Part shown: one piece after another, positions 10,901-19,775 of the stretch
Position numbering within the stretch: the stretch's first letter is position 1
Layout of the letters: each line of letters starts with the position of its first letter
Assembly: GCA_022592445.1 (NCBI GenBank)
Contig: JABYQR010000411.1
Coordinates: 1 to 38,197 of the forward strand
From: Cytidiella melzeri
Lineage: Eukaryota; Basidiomycota; Agaricomycetes; Polyporales; Irpicaceae
DNA length: 38,197 bases
Direction: 5' to 3'
The notes under the pieces: model-generated
The model's database searches: none
Told to the model about the DNA's origin: nothing
Seen by the model: only the letters and a program-made list of their open reading frames with translations
Made by a program: the position numbers and the translations under genes

Positions 10901-11273
10901 GTAACCATGATACACTATGATACATGTGTGAGTGTGTGAGCAGTGCAAACAGAAGAAACAGAGCCTGACAGAGGCATAAATAGAGCTTTACTGGAAAAGG
11001 GGAATTGGAAGATTTACAATGCCATCAGTGAGTTTTGTACACTATGTAACAGTCTTATATACCAAACTATGTACTCTCTTATATACTAAAATATGTACCC
11101 TCTTATTTATATTTACTGTGCCATGTAATTGCCTAAGATTACCAGGTGTACTAGCTATTGATGAGCTCACAAATTGCCCAAGTCCCCCGCCAAGCTCTCG
11201 GTGTGCCGCCATCAGCCCGCGCCTAGCGGAGTTTCATTAGTGCTGACAATTGGGTGGGAGATTAACGTCAAGT
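10901..11273 (-). repeat. Right terminal inverted repeat of the MULE
   Basis: Inverted partner of 8839-9211. Both TIRs can encode the same 73-codon open frame (11019-11240 plus, 8872-9093 minus), which is simply the duplicated repeat and not a gene. Confidence 0.85.
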
Positions 11274-11770
11274 AGTATGTACTAGTAGTACGCCCGCGAC
11301 TGTGGAGACGCCGGCGTTCAGGGTTTCTGCACGTGGCCACTAATCCAAATAAATAATCTGTTACGCCTTTTGCTCTCGACTTCCAGGTCACCTCATAACG
11401 ATGGCTCACAGTCTTCCAACACACTACCACCTTTCCACAGCACCCGAACTTTTGCGGATGCTACGTGTTTCAATGGTCGGGGAACACACTTGATGCACTG
11501 CCCGTCGTCTGTCGCCTGACGCAGCCCTGACACCGAGGTGCGACAGTCACCAGCTCAGATGAATTGTTGTCTGCACGTCTGCAGATTGCCAGCTCAGGAT
11601 TGCCCAATTGTGATGGCGACGGCCGAGAGTCGCGAGGCACGTCGAGCGGGTTGTCTACATATCATTGACTTAGACGCCAGACACCTAATTGTCTACCCGC
11701 TCGTCAAGACAATAACGCGATGGCAGTCAGTTCCCTCGTTATTATGTTTGGATCTTAGCCGATCCGGAGG

Positions 11771-11779
11771 TATATATAG
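11771..11779 (+). promoter_or_regulatory. TATA box of the F-box-like gene
   Basis: TATATATAG on the plus strand, 112 bases upstream of the ATG at 11883. Confidence 0.6.
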
Positions 11780-11790
11780 CTATGACTTTG

Positions 11791-11855
11791 GTACGTCTGC
11801 TCATCTCTCTTTGCCTCCCGTGTCCATTGACAATCCTCTGGTACAAACCCCACAG
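11791..11855 (+). other. Possible 5'-UTR intron of the F-box-like gene
   Basis: GTACGT at 11791 and CCCACAG ending at 11855 enclose 65 bp with a pyrimidine-rich part and an ATTGAC branch-like motif. It lies between the TATA box and the ATG. If unspliced the upstream region stays open in frame, so the ATG choice rests on the TATA position. Confidence 0.4.
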
Positions 11856-11882
11856 CGAGACGACATACGTCCATATTCCATC

Positions 11883-13159
11883 ATGGCATACATCAGGAGC
11901 TCCCGACTTCCACCAGAACTGACCGACATGGTTATCGATAACCTTCAAGAGGACAAGGCAGCGTTGTCGAAGGCATCTCTCGTGGCCAAATCCTGGCTCG
12001 TTCGTAGCCAGGTAAACCTGTTTCGTGCGGTAACCGTCACAGCAGACTTCCGAGGCTTTACTTCTTTCTTACTCGACAAGAGTCACATAAGCCGACATAT
12101 TCAGCGGCTTATTCTACAAGGACACTCTTGCGACTACGTCACTCCTCCTTCGCTCTCTCCACCACCGATCGCGACTCTCGAACCCACCGCTCTCGCTCTC
12201 ATCCTATTCCACCTGCCCAGTCTGCGCTCATTACAGCTGCATCACGTGTCTTTACATGGCATGGTTTCGTCTTTCAACCTACCGTCATTTCAGCTTGATG
12301 ATCTCCTAATGATGAACGTGGGATCTTCTCATGACACCACGAATGACATATTGCACATCCTAGGCCTCTTCTCCGACATTCGCTCTCTGACCATTCACTC
12401 CGTTGGGCAGCACATGGATCAAAACGACATCTTATCCAGAACAGACGATCTGCACATTCCCCGTTCACTTCGAGTCCATGCCTTGAAACTTGAAGATGTC
12501 CCTTGCGAACTGTACATGCAAGTGTTCAGACGGACAGAGGCAGTGCGGAGCCTGGCGAATGTCGACGTGGAATGCGAGGGATTGTATGATGTCGAGGGGC
12601 TGGCAGAGCTGCTTCGCGACGCGAGCGCGACCGTCGAAACGCTGGCTGTGAACTTGTCGCAATGTTTCAGCGACAATTCATACGCTGGAGAGGAATCTGA
12701 AGAAATCTTCCCATCCAGTGAGCCTTCTTGTTTTCCCTCTTCACATTCATAAGGCTCACCGCTATAACAGGATCAAGAGTGGTCTGTGAGACCCTCGGTT
12801 CTGGTATCTCCTACTGCACCAAGCTCACGACGCTGGACGTCGCTATATCACTCGATAGTTGCTCAGAGGAGATTGAAGGATGGAACTGCGTCCCAGGCAT
12901 TATGAACAGTGCCTCTGCATCGTCGATCCGGCGAATCGAAGTCTCACTCGCATCCGAAGAGTCTTTCGCACCTTTGCAAGAGCTAGAACTCGACTGGCAA
13001 CCACTGTCGGACGCGCTCAAGCGGTTTTCATGCCTGGAAAAAGTGACGTTTGGAAACGTTCCTGGCTCCTCTTGGTGCTTTTCGGAGCAGGAAAAGGAGG
13101 TTGTGCGGAATAACTTGCCGGAGCTTGTGCAGCGGGGGCGGCTCCGGATCGGGCATTGA
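11883..13159 (+). CDS. F-box-like protein with LRR-like C-terminal region
   Basis: Two exons (11883-12717 and 12771-13159) with a 53-bp intron (GTGAGC...AACAG), phase-consistent, 407 residues. The N-terminus LPPELTDMVIDNLQEDKAAL (residues 9-28), followed by a KASLVAKSWLVRSQ segment and LFRAV, is the F-box-like motif common in the large lineage-specific families of agaricomycetes. The rest has leucine-rich strand/helix spacing (LPSLRSLQLHHVSL, DIRSLTIHSV, LKLEDVP, ETLAVNLSQ, KLTTLDVAISL, LEKVTFGNVPG). By family it would recruit substrates to an SCF ubiquitin ligase through Skp1; the substrate cannot be guessed. I took the ATG at 11883 because it follows the TATA box and opens directly into the F-box. 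The same frame is open upstream to about 11538, so a longer form cannot be excluded. Confidence 0.8.
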
Positions 13160-13621
13160 AGTGGCGGCGACAACTCATGCAAACGCGCACACTCAAATTC
13201 GTATTTCTCGTGCGGTCGTTAAGTAGATGTCTCGTGAATTGATGCCAGACGTCTTTGAATATTTCCAGTATGTATACGTAGTTCGACAGCTTGAAATAAC
13301 ATTGTATTAGCGAATGTGGACGAAGGTTGGCGAGCTATCAGCAAGGCTGGAATTGCAATGGCAAAATGTACTCGAAACAACGTTGATCAAGAGTGAAACT
13401 TTTCATGATCCTTACACATTGCGGCTTTTGTACCAAATATTTATGGTAATTGTTGGTTTTCAAACACGCCAAACGAAAGAGCAAATGCCAAGTGATAATC
13501 AATTGCTTGAAAGAACAGCGAAAAGAAACAAAAAAATGCTACTACTATTACTACAAAATTGATGCACACATAAAGTCAAGAAATGGGTATAGAGTATAGA
13601 GAATGATAACATTTGATACAC
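13160..13621. other. Convergent intergenic region
   Basis: 462 bp between the stop codons of two convergent genes. It is AT-rich toward 13500-13600, consistent with shared 3' ends and polyadenylation. An 82-codon open frame at 13314-13562 has no coding character that I can support. Confidence 0.5.
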
Positions 13622-14516
13622 CTAGGGATTGACATTTGCATCAATAAGACCATTGTTGTTGTTGGGGTTAATGTTGCCATTTATGAAGCCACCGTTTCCA
13701 TCGCCGTTAACATTGCCGTTGATGAACATTTCTTCGTCGTCGCCGTTATCGTCGTCGACATTGGCGTTGATGAAACCATCATCGCTTCCATTGTCAAAAG
13801 CGTTCGCATCGATGAAACCACCATCGTCGCCAGAATCATCACCGCCGACATTAGCGTTGACGAACCCATCGTCTGCGGCGCTATCGTCGCCGTCGACGTT
13901 CGCGTCGACAAGACCGCCGTTGTCACCGCTATCATCGCCTCCGACGTTGGCATTGACGAGGCCGTTGTCGTTGCCGTTGTTGTCGCCTCCAACGTTAGCA
14001 TTTACGAGGGAACCGTTATTCTCGCCCTGTCCCTCGCCATTTCCAGCCCCAGTGTAAGTGCCGTTGTCGTCACCGTTGCCGTTTCCATCGCCGTTATCGT
14101 CTCCATTATCGTCGACATTCCCATCTCCATTATCGTCACCATTGCCGTTACCGTTGTCATCGCCGCTACCATTGCCGTTGTCGTTGCCATTGCCATTGCC
14201 GGTGCCGGTAGCGGTGGAGGTGGCGGTTGTGGAGGTTGTGGTGGGCGTTGCGGTAGAAGAGACACCAGTGGTAGTACCTCCGTAGCAGTTGGTGTTAGAG
14301 TTGTTGAAACCCGGGAATGCCGGGTAGCATGGGTACGGCGTGTCAGCGAAAGTGGCTACGGTAGAACAATTAGAAATGAAAATATCATGCTAGGAGTGCG
14401 AAGTACTCACCACGCTTAGCCAAGTTGACCGTGGGCAGCGCGTGCACTGGCGCGACACATGATATCGCGACGTAGACGGCTGCAGCGAGGGATGCGAATG
14501 AGGCCGAGGTATACAT
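13622..14516 (-). CDS. Secreted Asn/Asp/Gly-rich tandem-repeat protein (novel-looking)
   Basis: Two exons, 14516-14411 and 14355-13622 (minus), with a 55-bp intron (GTGAGT...CCGTAG), joined in phase to 279 residues. Residues 1-26 form a signal peptide (MYTSASFASLAAAVYVAISC, then VAPVHA). NLAKR at 31-35 is a Kex2-type processing site. A short region with two cysteines (PYPCYP and NTNCYGG) follows, then a Thr/Ser-rich linker likely to be O-glycosylated and an N/G/D tract. Residues 151-279 hold nine repeats. The first four are strict 16-mers of the type G-[LF]-V-[ND]-A-N-V-x-G-D-[DN]-S/N-x-x-D-x; later units are 13-16 long, and it ends LIDANVNP. A TATA box at 14634-14640 supports the start. The frame has no early internal ATG, so it is invisible as a start-codon ORF. 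The open frames on the opposite strand are shadows of its GNN-rich codons. Function unknown; extracellular, possibly cation-binding, by inference only. Confidence 0.8.
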
Positions 14517-14633
14517 CTCGAATGATATTTTCGAGGTGAGCGTGAAGATGTCGTAAAGTTGGGAGTTGATGAAGCGAGGTCGTTGAGGTCGTAAAACTTG
14601 CTGCAGGTACAGTTCCTTGATGAAAATTCACGG

Positions 14634-14640
14634 CTTTATA
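14634..14640 (-). promoter_or_regulatory. TATA box of the repeat-protein gene
   Basis: The minus strand reads TATAAAG, 118 bases upstream of the ATG at 14516. Confidence 0.65.
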
Positions 14641-15328
14641 CCCTCCAGCCATACCCTTGAGGGCTCCCTTGGGTTGAGATGCTCCCTTGTACATTGTTGC
14701 GCATACGCGCGGATGCAAGCCTCAGTAGCAGCCCATACGTCAATGCATTCTCAGGCACACGCTACCGAATGCACGCTTCTGTAGGCCCACAGAATGCACA
14801 CATCCCTGTAGCGCGTGCCTGAGAAGGATGTTTCTTCCCTTGTGCCTGACCCAATCCTTCTGTGTATAGATATCCGAAAACCTCATGGACGAAGTTTGGG
14901 TCCAGCCGGTGTAAAGTTGACTGGTGGGATGGAGCATGGTACGCAGCGCGATGACGGCCGAGCTGGTCGAGGTCAATCTCACTCACGTTGATGCGGATGT
15001 GAGGAGCAATCGAGAACAAAGTTACAGCGGAGGCAAACAGACGAGATGAACGTGATGCGGATGCAATCGAACATGGTGGCGTTTTGGCCTCGAGACGGCG
15101 GGATTGGAGAAGAGAAGGAGATTTGATCTGTATGTACCGCCGGAAGCTAGATAAAATAAACGCCTGACTATGAGGATGATGATGTAGGGCTGCATCCTCT
15201 GCGAAATGTAGAGAGCTTGGGTGGTGCATTGCCAGCCAGCAGCGTCGTCATTCAATATTCAATACCGGCAGGGTCACGAACTTGGAATGAGGTTTCATGC
15301 ACCGTCGCACATCTTCTTCCTACATTTC
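14641..15328. other. Intergenic, no gene recognised
   Basis: About 690 bp between the repeat-protein promoter and the copia element. A 155-codon minus-strand open frame (14762-15229) has no recognisable domain and I do not call it. The stretch holds the inverted repeat at 14748-14825. Confidence 0.45.
14748..14825. repeat. Inverted repeat (18-bp arms, 42-bp loop)
   Basis: TTCTCAGGCACACGCTAC at 14748-14765 is the reverse complement, with one mismatch, of GTAGCGCGTGCCTGAGAA at 14808-14825. The loop itself contains GAATGCAC twice. Confidence 0.6.
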
Positions 15329-15545
15329 TGTTACAAGAATACTGGTACAACGTAGTCAACGATCAATTGTTATGGTACAAATACACAGTGAGAAGCACAT
15401 ACCTGGTACAACGTAGTCAACGATAGAGAATACGTTGTACCAGGATCGCCCGTGTAAGTCCGTGGGGCGTCTAAAACCCGTTATGGCAATCCGCACCTCC
15501 CGCCTCTTTCCTAATCAAGTGACTCGGGTGGGTCACCATCTGACA
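15329..15545 (-). repeat. Copia 3' LTR
   Basis: Starts TGTTACAAG and ends CATCTGACA on the plus strand; 216/217 identical to 19554-19770. Contains a perfect hairpin: the 14-bp arm CCTGGTACAACGTA at 15402-15415 pairs with 15431-15444 across a 15-base loop. GTACAACGTAGTCAACGAT occurs twice as a direct repeat. Confidence 0.93.
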
Positions 15546-17411
15546 CCCCCCCTTGACCCGTATCGAGTCCTAGAAACTTCATCGCCCTTGAATGTAAGAT
15601 GCGTGGTAATCCCTTCGTAAGAATATCCGCCATGTTCTCTTTTCCAGGTACGCGGTGAACGTCTATTAGTCGCTTATTCACACAGTCTCGAATGAAATGG
15701 ATGCGTATGTCGATATGCTTCATTCGAGTATGTCCGTGAGGGTCATGAGTGCATGCGACCGTCCCATTGTTGTCGCAAAAGAGTGTTGTGGCATGTTGCT
15801 GAGGGAAACCAAGTTCTTGTAGTAATTGTCGAAGGAATATGATTTGACACGCGGCGTGCGTACAAGCAAGGTATTCTGCCTCGCACGAGGATAGCGCGAC
15901 AACGGCCTGTTGTTTTGAGCTCCATGAGATCGGCGAATTCCCCATCATCATCACGTATCCTGAGATTGACTTCCTGTGCTCCGTCGAACCCCAATCAGAG
16001 TCAGTGAACGCCCGAAAAATGGGGTATGGATGATCGAGGTGACCAAGGGAGATGCCTATGGTTCTGGTACCTTGTAGATACCGTAAGAGATGCTTCGCTG
16101 CGGTCCAATGTTTGATTCCGTAGTTCGACATGTATTTGGCCAGTTCGCGGACGGCAAAAGCTAGGTCGGGTCGGCATGTTGTGACCAAGTACATCGCCTT
16201 GCCGACTACTGCGCAGTATGGGAGTTCGCGGACGTTCGATCGTTCCTGGTCGGTTTGTGGACAATCGTTGACGGAGAAGACGGTGTGTGGTGGAAGGGGT
16301 GTACTAACTGCGTTGCAGTGTTCCATTCCGAATGTGCGTAGGATAGATTCAATGTACGACTCTTGCGACAATAGCAGTGTTCGTCGGTCTCGATTTCGTG
16401 TGACCTTGCATCCTAGTAGCCATTCGACGTCGCCGTTGTCGGTAATATCGAAACACTTGCTGAGTTGTTGAGTGACTAGATCTGATTCCACTCTAGACGT
16501 CGACGCAAGAAGGATATCATCGACGCTCGTGGCCAACATCAATATGTGTGTATCGCGTTTACGGAGATGGACGCTCCAATCGGATTCGCATCTACGGAAA
16601 CCAAGACTTGTGTATTTGTCGTTGAATTCCAGATACCATGACCTCCCTGCTTGCTTCAACCCGTATAGCCCTTTGTGAAGACGCCAATAACCCGGTCCAG
16701 CGATCTCCGGCCGGCGCATGTAGATCTCTTCTGAGAGAGGCCCATTAAGAAAAGCTGTCTTGATATCTATGTGTCGTAGTTCCAGATCTCGAAACGCCGC
16801 GACTGCAAGTATCACTCGGACCGAGTCCCATCTAGCGACGGGAGCAAACGTATACGTGAAGTCTTGTCCAGGAATTTGAGTGAATCCTTTGGCGACTAGG
16901 CGTGCCTTGAAGCGCGAGATATGGCCGTTGAGGTTCCGCTTGATGTGAAGTATCCATTTGCAGTCCACAGCCTTCCGTCCTGACGGTAATGATTCGATTT
17001 CCTCATAAACTCCTTTCGCCTTCAACGCCTCTAGTTCCTCGTATATTGCCGCTAGCCACTCTGTCCAGTAAATGCTCCGTTGAGCTTCCTTGATTGTACT
17101 AGGATCGGTGGCGTCAGGATCGTCGATTGGTTGTAGCGCGCCGCAAACAAGTGAGTCGTATCGCGCGTCGGCATGAAGGAACATGGGTATGATATTTGGA
17201 ATTTGAGCTATGTGGACATTGACTGATAGATGTCATGTATAAAACATGAATTAGATTTTAAACGTAGTGCATCCGCACATAAATGACTCACGTAGAGGCC
17301 AAGTCATTTTCCCGCTCGATGTGAGCGTCCAGCTGCGTTGCAGCACGTCTAATTGTATAAATAAAACAATTAGATATTACGCTATGTACGAGCGTATCCC
17401 AATCACTCACT
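15511..17411 (-). pseudogene. Copia pol: reverse transcriptase and RNase H (intact frame) with upstream exon-like part
   Basis: The long open frame 17184-15511 (557 codons) starts in the pre-RT region. It has WLAAIYEELEALKAKGVYEE, the RT core DCKWILHIKRNLNG, ARLVAKGFTQIPGQDF, DIKTAFLNGPLSEEIYMRRP, and RNase H (AFTDSDWGSTEHRKSISGY, SSCEAEYLA, CDNNGTVACTHDP). The catalytic YVDD reads SVDD, an unusual Tyr-to-Ser change at a position that contacts the active site. The frame upstream of 17184 continues to 17411 only if two GT-AG introns are removed (17410-17333 and 17291-17223). That gives a phase-consistent join to the integrase C-terminal remnant. Called a pseudogene because the element lacks integrase and the active-site motif is altered. 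Confidence 0.8.
15546..15554 (-). other. Polypurine tract of the copia element
   Basis: The minus strand reads AAGGGGGGG directly abutting the 3' LTR. It lies inside the last codons of pol, which run 35 bases into the LTR. Confidence 0.7.
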
Positions 17412-17790
17412 GATCAACAGGGTGATTGTCCAGCTCATTACGAGCATGAGTCGTTGTGCGAGACACGAAGTCAGGCACGAACGAATGCGAATGATTATCG
17501 AGAAAACGATCATCAATCTCTGTTATGAGATCGTTCCACATTGGAGATCGTTCTGACGCCTGAGTTGAATCAAGCATGTCTATGTCATCGTGGAATGTTA
17601 CATCACGACGAACGCGAACTGAGCGTGTGTGTGGGAACCAGATTAGATAGCCATTTGCATCCGGTGCGTAACCGAGAAAACGGCCTGGTTCGCCACGAGG
17701 TTGAAACTTTGGTAGGGAATCAGTGGGTATCCCTTCAACTGCGCGGTGAAGCCCTTTAACGCCTATGTGGCCTAATAGGCGGTGTAAAAA
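17411..17790 (-). pseudogene. Copia integrase remnant with core deleted
   Basis: In the frame one base back from gag, the minus strand reads FLHRLLGHIGVKGLHRAVEG, the HxxxH half of the GAG-pre-integrase zinc region. It passes within about ten codons to KFQPRGEPGRFLGYAPDANG and LIWFPHTRSVRVRRDV, the C-terminal integrase segment. The CxxC and the whole DDE core, over 1 kb in intact copia elements, are missing. The junction is clean, so this is one internal deletion. A -1 frame change separates it from the gag-protease frame near 17785, next to an oligo-T run. Confidence 0.75.
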
Positions 17791-19475
17791 TCCCGCCCCG
17801 TTCCACCAGTTGATGATACATTCGCATTGGATATTCGGTCGGCCAGACTGACTTTGGCAGATGATGAAGAGGCGTCGCGGCTATGTTGTTCAGTACAGAC
17901 GGGCGTCATGTGCAGAATATACAAATTATTCTCCAGGAGTTTTCCATCGACTATTCCACGGCCATCAAGGAACAGCCGTATGATTCCGTTTTCAGAGTGG
18001 CATGCAATACCTCTTCGTTCGAGGCAACCCTGAGACACAAGATTAAGTCGCGCCGAAGGAACGTGCAATACATTCGATAATTTGATCCTGTTGACCGCGC
18101 CGTCATAGGTCGCCCTGAAGTTGATGTCTCCGACACCAATTGCAGATGTGGCATGTGCGGTACCGAAACCCTTTACTTCGATTGGTTCAATGGGCTTGTA
18201 GTTGATAAAGAATGATTTTTCGGCAAAGATGTGACGGTTAGCGCCTGAATCGTGGAAACACTCAACGTTCGTGCCTTGCCCTTCGAATACCGCTCGGTTG
18301 CACTTGACTTCGCTGATCGGATCAACAATTGTATTGAGTGAGAAGAATTGTCCATCCGTCAAAGCAGCTACGACGTGATCATCAGATTGATTTGGTTGGT
18401 CTGAAGAATTTCCGGCTCGAGTGTCTGCGCGAGCCACATTGGTAGAAGTCGGTAGAGCGTGGTAATTAAGTTGTCGTTGTCCTGTGGCTGGAGCATGTGT
18501 GCGTGGAGCTCTTTGGGAAGGGGGAAGATGAATATCCTTCGGTCCTTTCCACCAATGTGTATACTGCCCGCATTTTCCGCCTCCATACGCAAAGCAATCC
18601 TTGATGAGGTGTCCGATTGGTCGTTCGCAGTCCGGGTTTACGCAACGAACTAAATTCTTGTCTCCAACGTGCGCTCGCTTCGCTGGAGGAGCCGAGGCAG
18701 CGGCCGCTATGGGTGCAGATCTTTTCTTTTGGATCAAGTTGATACCGGAGACTTGGGCTAGATATTCCGGTTCCTGAAGTCCTTGCGCCCAGTCCTCTTC
18801 TTTGATGAGTTGTATTACTGCCGATGATGTAAGTGGTTTCCCATCTTTGTCGGCGCTCACTAATTTTTCCCTGAGTGTACGTGTGAACGCTCTCCAGGAA
18901 TCGTCGAGCGGTAGAAGGTTGGCTAGCGTCTTGGCAAAGAATGCGTCCGGCATGCAGTCCTTATCTTGATTGATGAGTTCTATGTACATGTTTCGGATCT
19001 TCTCCGTCCACTTGGATACGTCGAGGGTACTGGTACACTTGTACCCCATGATCGCCTGATGCAGTGCAGCTGCTCTGAGACTATTGACCGGCATATATTC
19101 GTCGTGCAATGCTTTCCAAGCGTCTTTTGCGGTCTTACATCCCGAGATGAGGGGGACTTTATGCGTCGGGATCGCACGCACCAATAGAGATAGTGCGGAT
19201 CTGTTGTGCCTCCACCACGTGTTAGCCTTCTTTTCGGCTTCCTCGACTTCAACTCCGTTTCCTGGAAGAAGTCTGGTTGATGATCTTAGATTCGGGACGA
19301 CTGGAATCGTGGACTCGACTGATTCTTCGTCGATGTATTTCCATAAGTCGAGATCTTTGAAAATGATCTTAGATTTCATGGCCCACTGTACATAATCGTT
19401 TGTTTCTCCATCGTCGTGAAGTCTTTCGAGTCTTGACTTGAAGTCTTTCGACGTGGACTTCTCTGAATCTGACAT
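17772..19475 (-). CDS. Copia gag-protease polyprotein part
   Basis: 567 codons from an ATG 79 bases after the 5' LTR. The N-terminal gag has the features of copia-type gag (YVQWAMKSKIIFKDLDLWKY, CKTAKDAWKALHDEYM, ALHQAIMGYKC). A Cys/His region follows (CVNPDCERPIGHLIKDCFAY), a degenerate zinc knuckle. The aspartic protease has the active site ECFHDSGANRHIF and the later KLSNVLHVPSARLNLVSQG. The frame stops at TAG (17772-17774) just where the GAG-pre-integrase motif continues in the -1 frame. The reading frame has no internal stop, consistent with a young insertion. Confidence 0.88.
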   Translation of the reverse strand: MSDSEKSTSKDFKSRLERLHDDGETNDYVQWAMKSKIIFKDLDLWKYIDEESVESTIPVVPNLRSSTRLLPGNGVEVEEAEKKANTWWRHNRSALSLLVRAIPTHKVPLISGCKTAKDAWKALHDEYMPVNSLRAAALHQAIMGYKCTSTLDVSKWTEKIRNMYIELINQDKDCMPDAFFAKTLANLLPLDDSWRAFTRTLREKLVSADKDGKPLTSSAVIQLIKEEDWAQGLQEPEYLAQVSGINLIQKKRSAPIAAAASAPPAKRAHVGDKNLVRCVNPDCERPIGHLIKDCFAYGGGKCGQYTHWWKGPKDIHLPPSQRAPRTHAPATGQRQLNYHALPTSTNVARADTRAGNSSDQPNQSDDHVVAALTDGQFFSLNTIVDPISEVKCNRAVFEGQGTNVECFHDSGANRHIFAEKSFFINYKPIEPIEVKGFGTAHATSAIGVGDINFRATYDGAVNRIKLSNVLHVPSARLNLVSQGCLERRGIACHSENGIIRLFLDGRGIVDGKLLENNLYILHMTPVCTEQHSRDASSSSAKVSLADRISNANVSSTGGTGRDFYTAY

Positions 19476-19536
19476 TTCGGCAAATAGGGGTTCTCAACGA
19501 AGAATGGGAGAGGAAATTGATGTGTAAGTTACAGGG

Positions 19537-19553
19537 AGCCGGGGCTCATAACC
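19537..19553 (-). other. Primer-binding site, initiator tRNA-Met half-molecule type
   Basis: Immediately inside the 5' LTR the minus strand reads GGTTATGAGCCC. It is complementary to GGGCUCAUAACC, the anticodon arm (anticodon CAU) of eukaryotic initiator tRNA-Met. Priming from an internal tRNA cut is known for Drosophila copia; here it is inferred from complementarity. Confidence 0.65.
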
Positions 19554-19770
19554 TGTTACAAGAATACTGGTACAACGTAGTCAACGATCAATTGTTATGG
19601 GACAAATACACAGTGAGAAGCACATACCTGGTACAACGTAGTCAACGATAGAGAATACGTTGTACCAGGATCGCCCGTGTAAGTCCGTGGGGCGTCTAAA
19701 ACCCGTTATGGCAATCCGCACCTCCCGCCTCTTTCCTAATCAAGTGACTCGGGTGGGTCACCATCTGACA
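19554..19770 (-). repeat. Copia 5' LTR
   Basis: 217 bp, TG...CA, one substitution from the other LTR. The hairpin with 14-bp arms recurs at 19627-19640 and 19656-19669. Confidence 0.93.
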
Positions 19771-19775
19771 ATTTC

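Larger units (their letters stand above)
8839..11273. mobile_element. Mutator-like (MULE) DNA transposon, non-autonomous, 2,435 bp
   Basis: The two ends are inverted copies of one another (8839-9211 and 10901-11273, 373 bp each) with nearly perfect identity. They start ACTTGACGTTAATCTCCC and are flanked by the 9-bp direct duplication AGTATGTAC (8830-8838 and 11274-11282). Long TIRs plus a 9-bp duplication are the signature of Mutator superfamily elements; 8 bp would suggest hAT. The 1.7-kb interior has no recognisable MULE transposase. Open frames of 282 and 304 codons on the minus strand (9713-10704) are low-complexity and look like compositional artefacts. The element lies 89 bp upstream of TUL1, so it has displaced that gene's original promoter. 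The near-identity of the TIRs suggests a fairly recent insertion. Confidence 0.8.
15329..19770 (-). mobile_element. Ty1/copia LTR retrotransposon, internally deleted, 4,442 bp
   Basis: Bounded by 217-bp direct LTRs (15329-15545 and 19554-19770) with TG...CA ends. It is flanked by the 5-bp duplication ATTTC (15324-15328 and 19771-19775). Coding is on the minus strand: gag-protease, a remnant of integrase, then reverse transcriptase and RNase H, the copia order. The LTRs differ at one position only (T at 15376, G at 19601), so insertion is recent. Yet the integrase core is missing, so this copy must have been moved by another element's proteins. Confidence 0.92.

Noticed and set aside
13613..14419. 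268-codon plus-strand frame rich in Val/Ile/Ala, plus two other plus-strand frames
   Set aside because: Exact antisense of the spliced N/D/G repeat gene; GNN-rich codons on the minus strand create open complementary frames. The minus-strand gene has signal peptide, intron and TATA support.
14762..15229. 155-codon minus-strand frame
   Set aside because: No recognisable domain, no supporting promoter or introns; treated as unannotated intergenic DNA.
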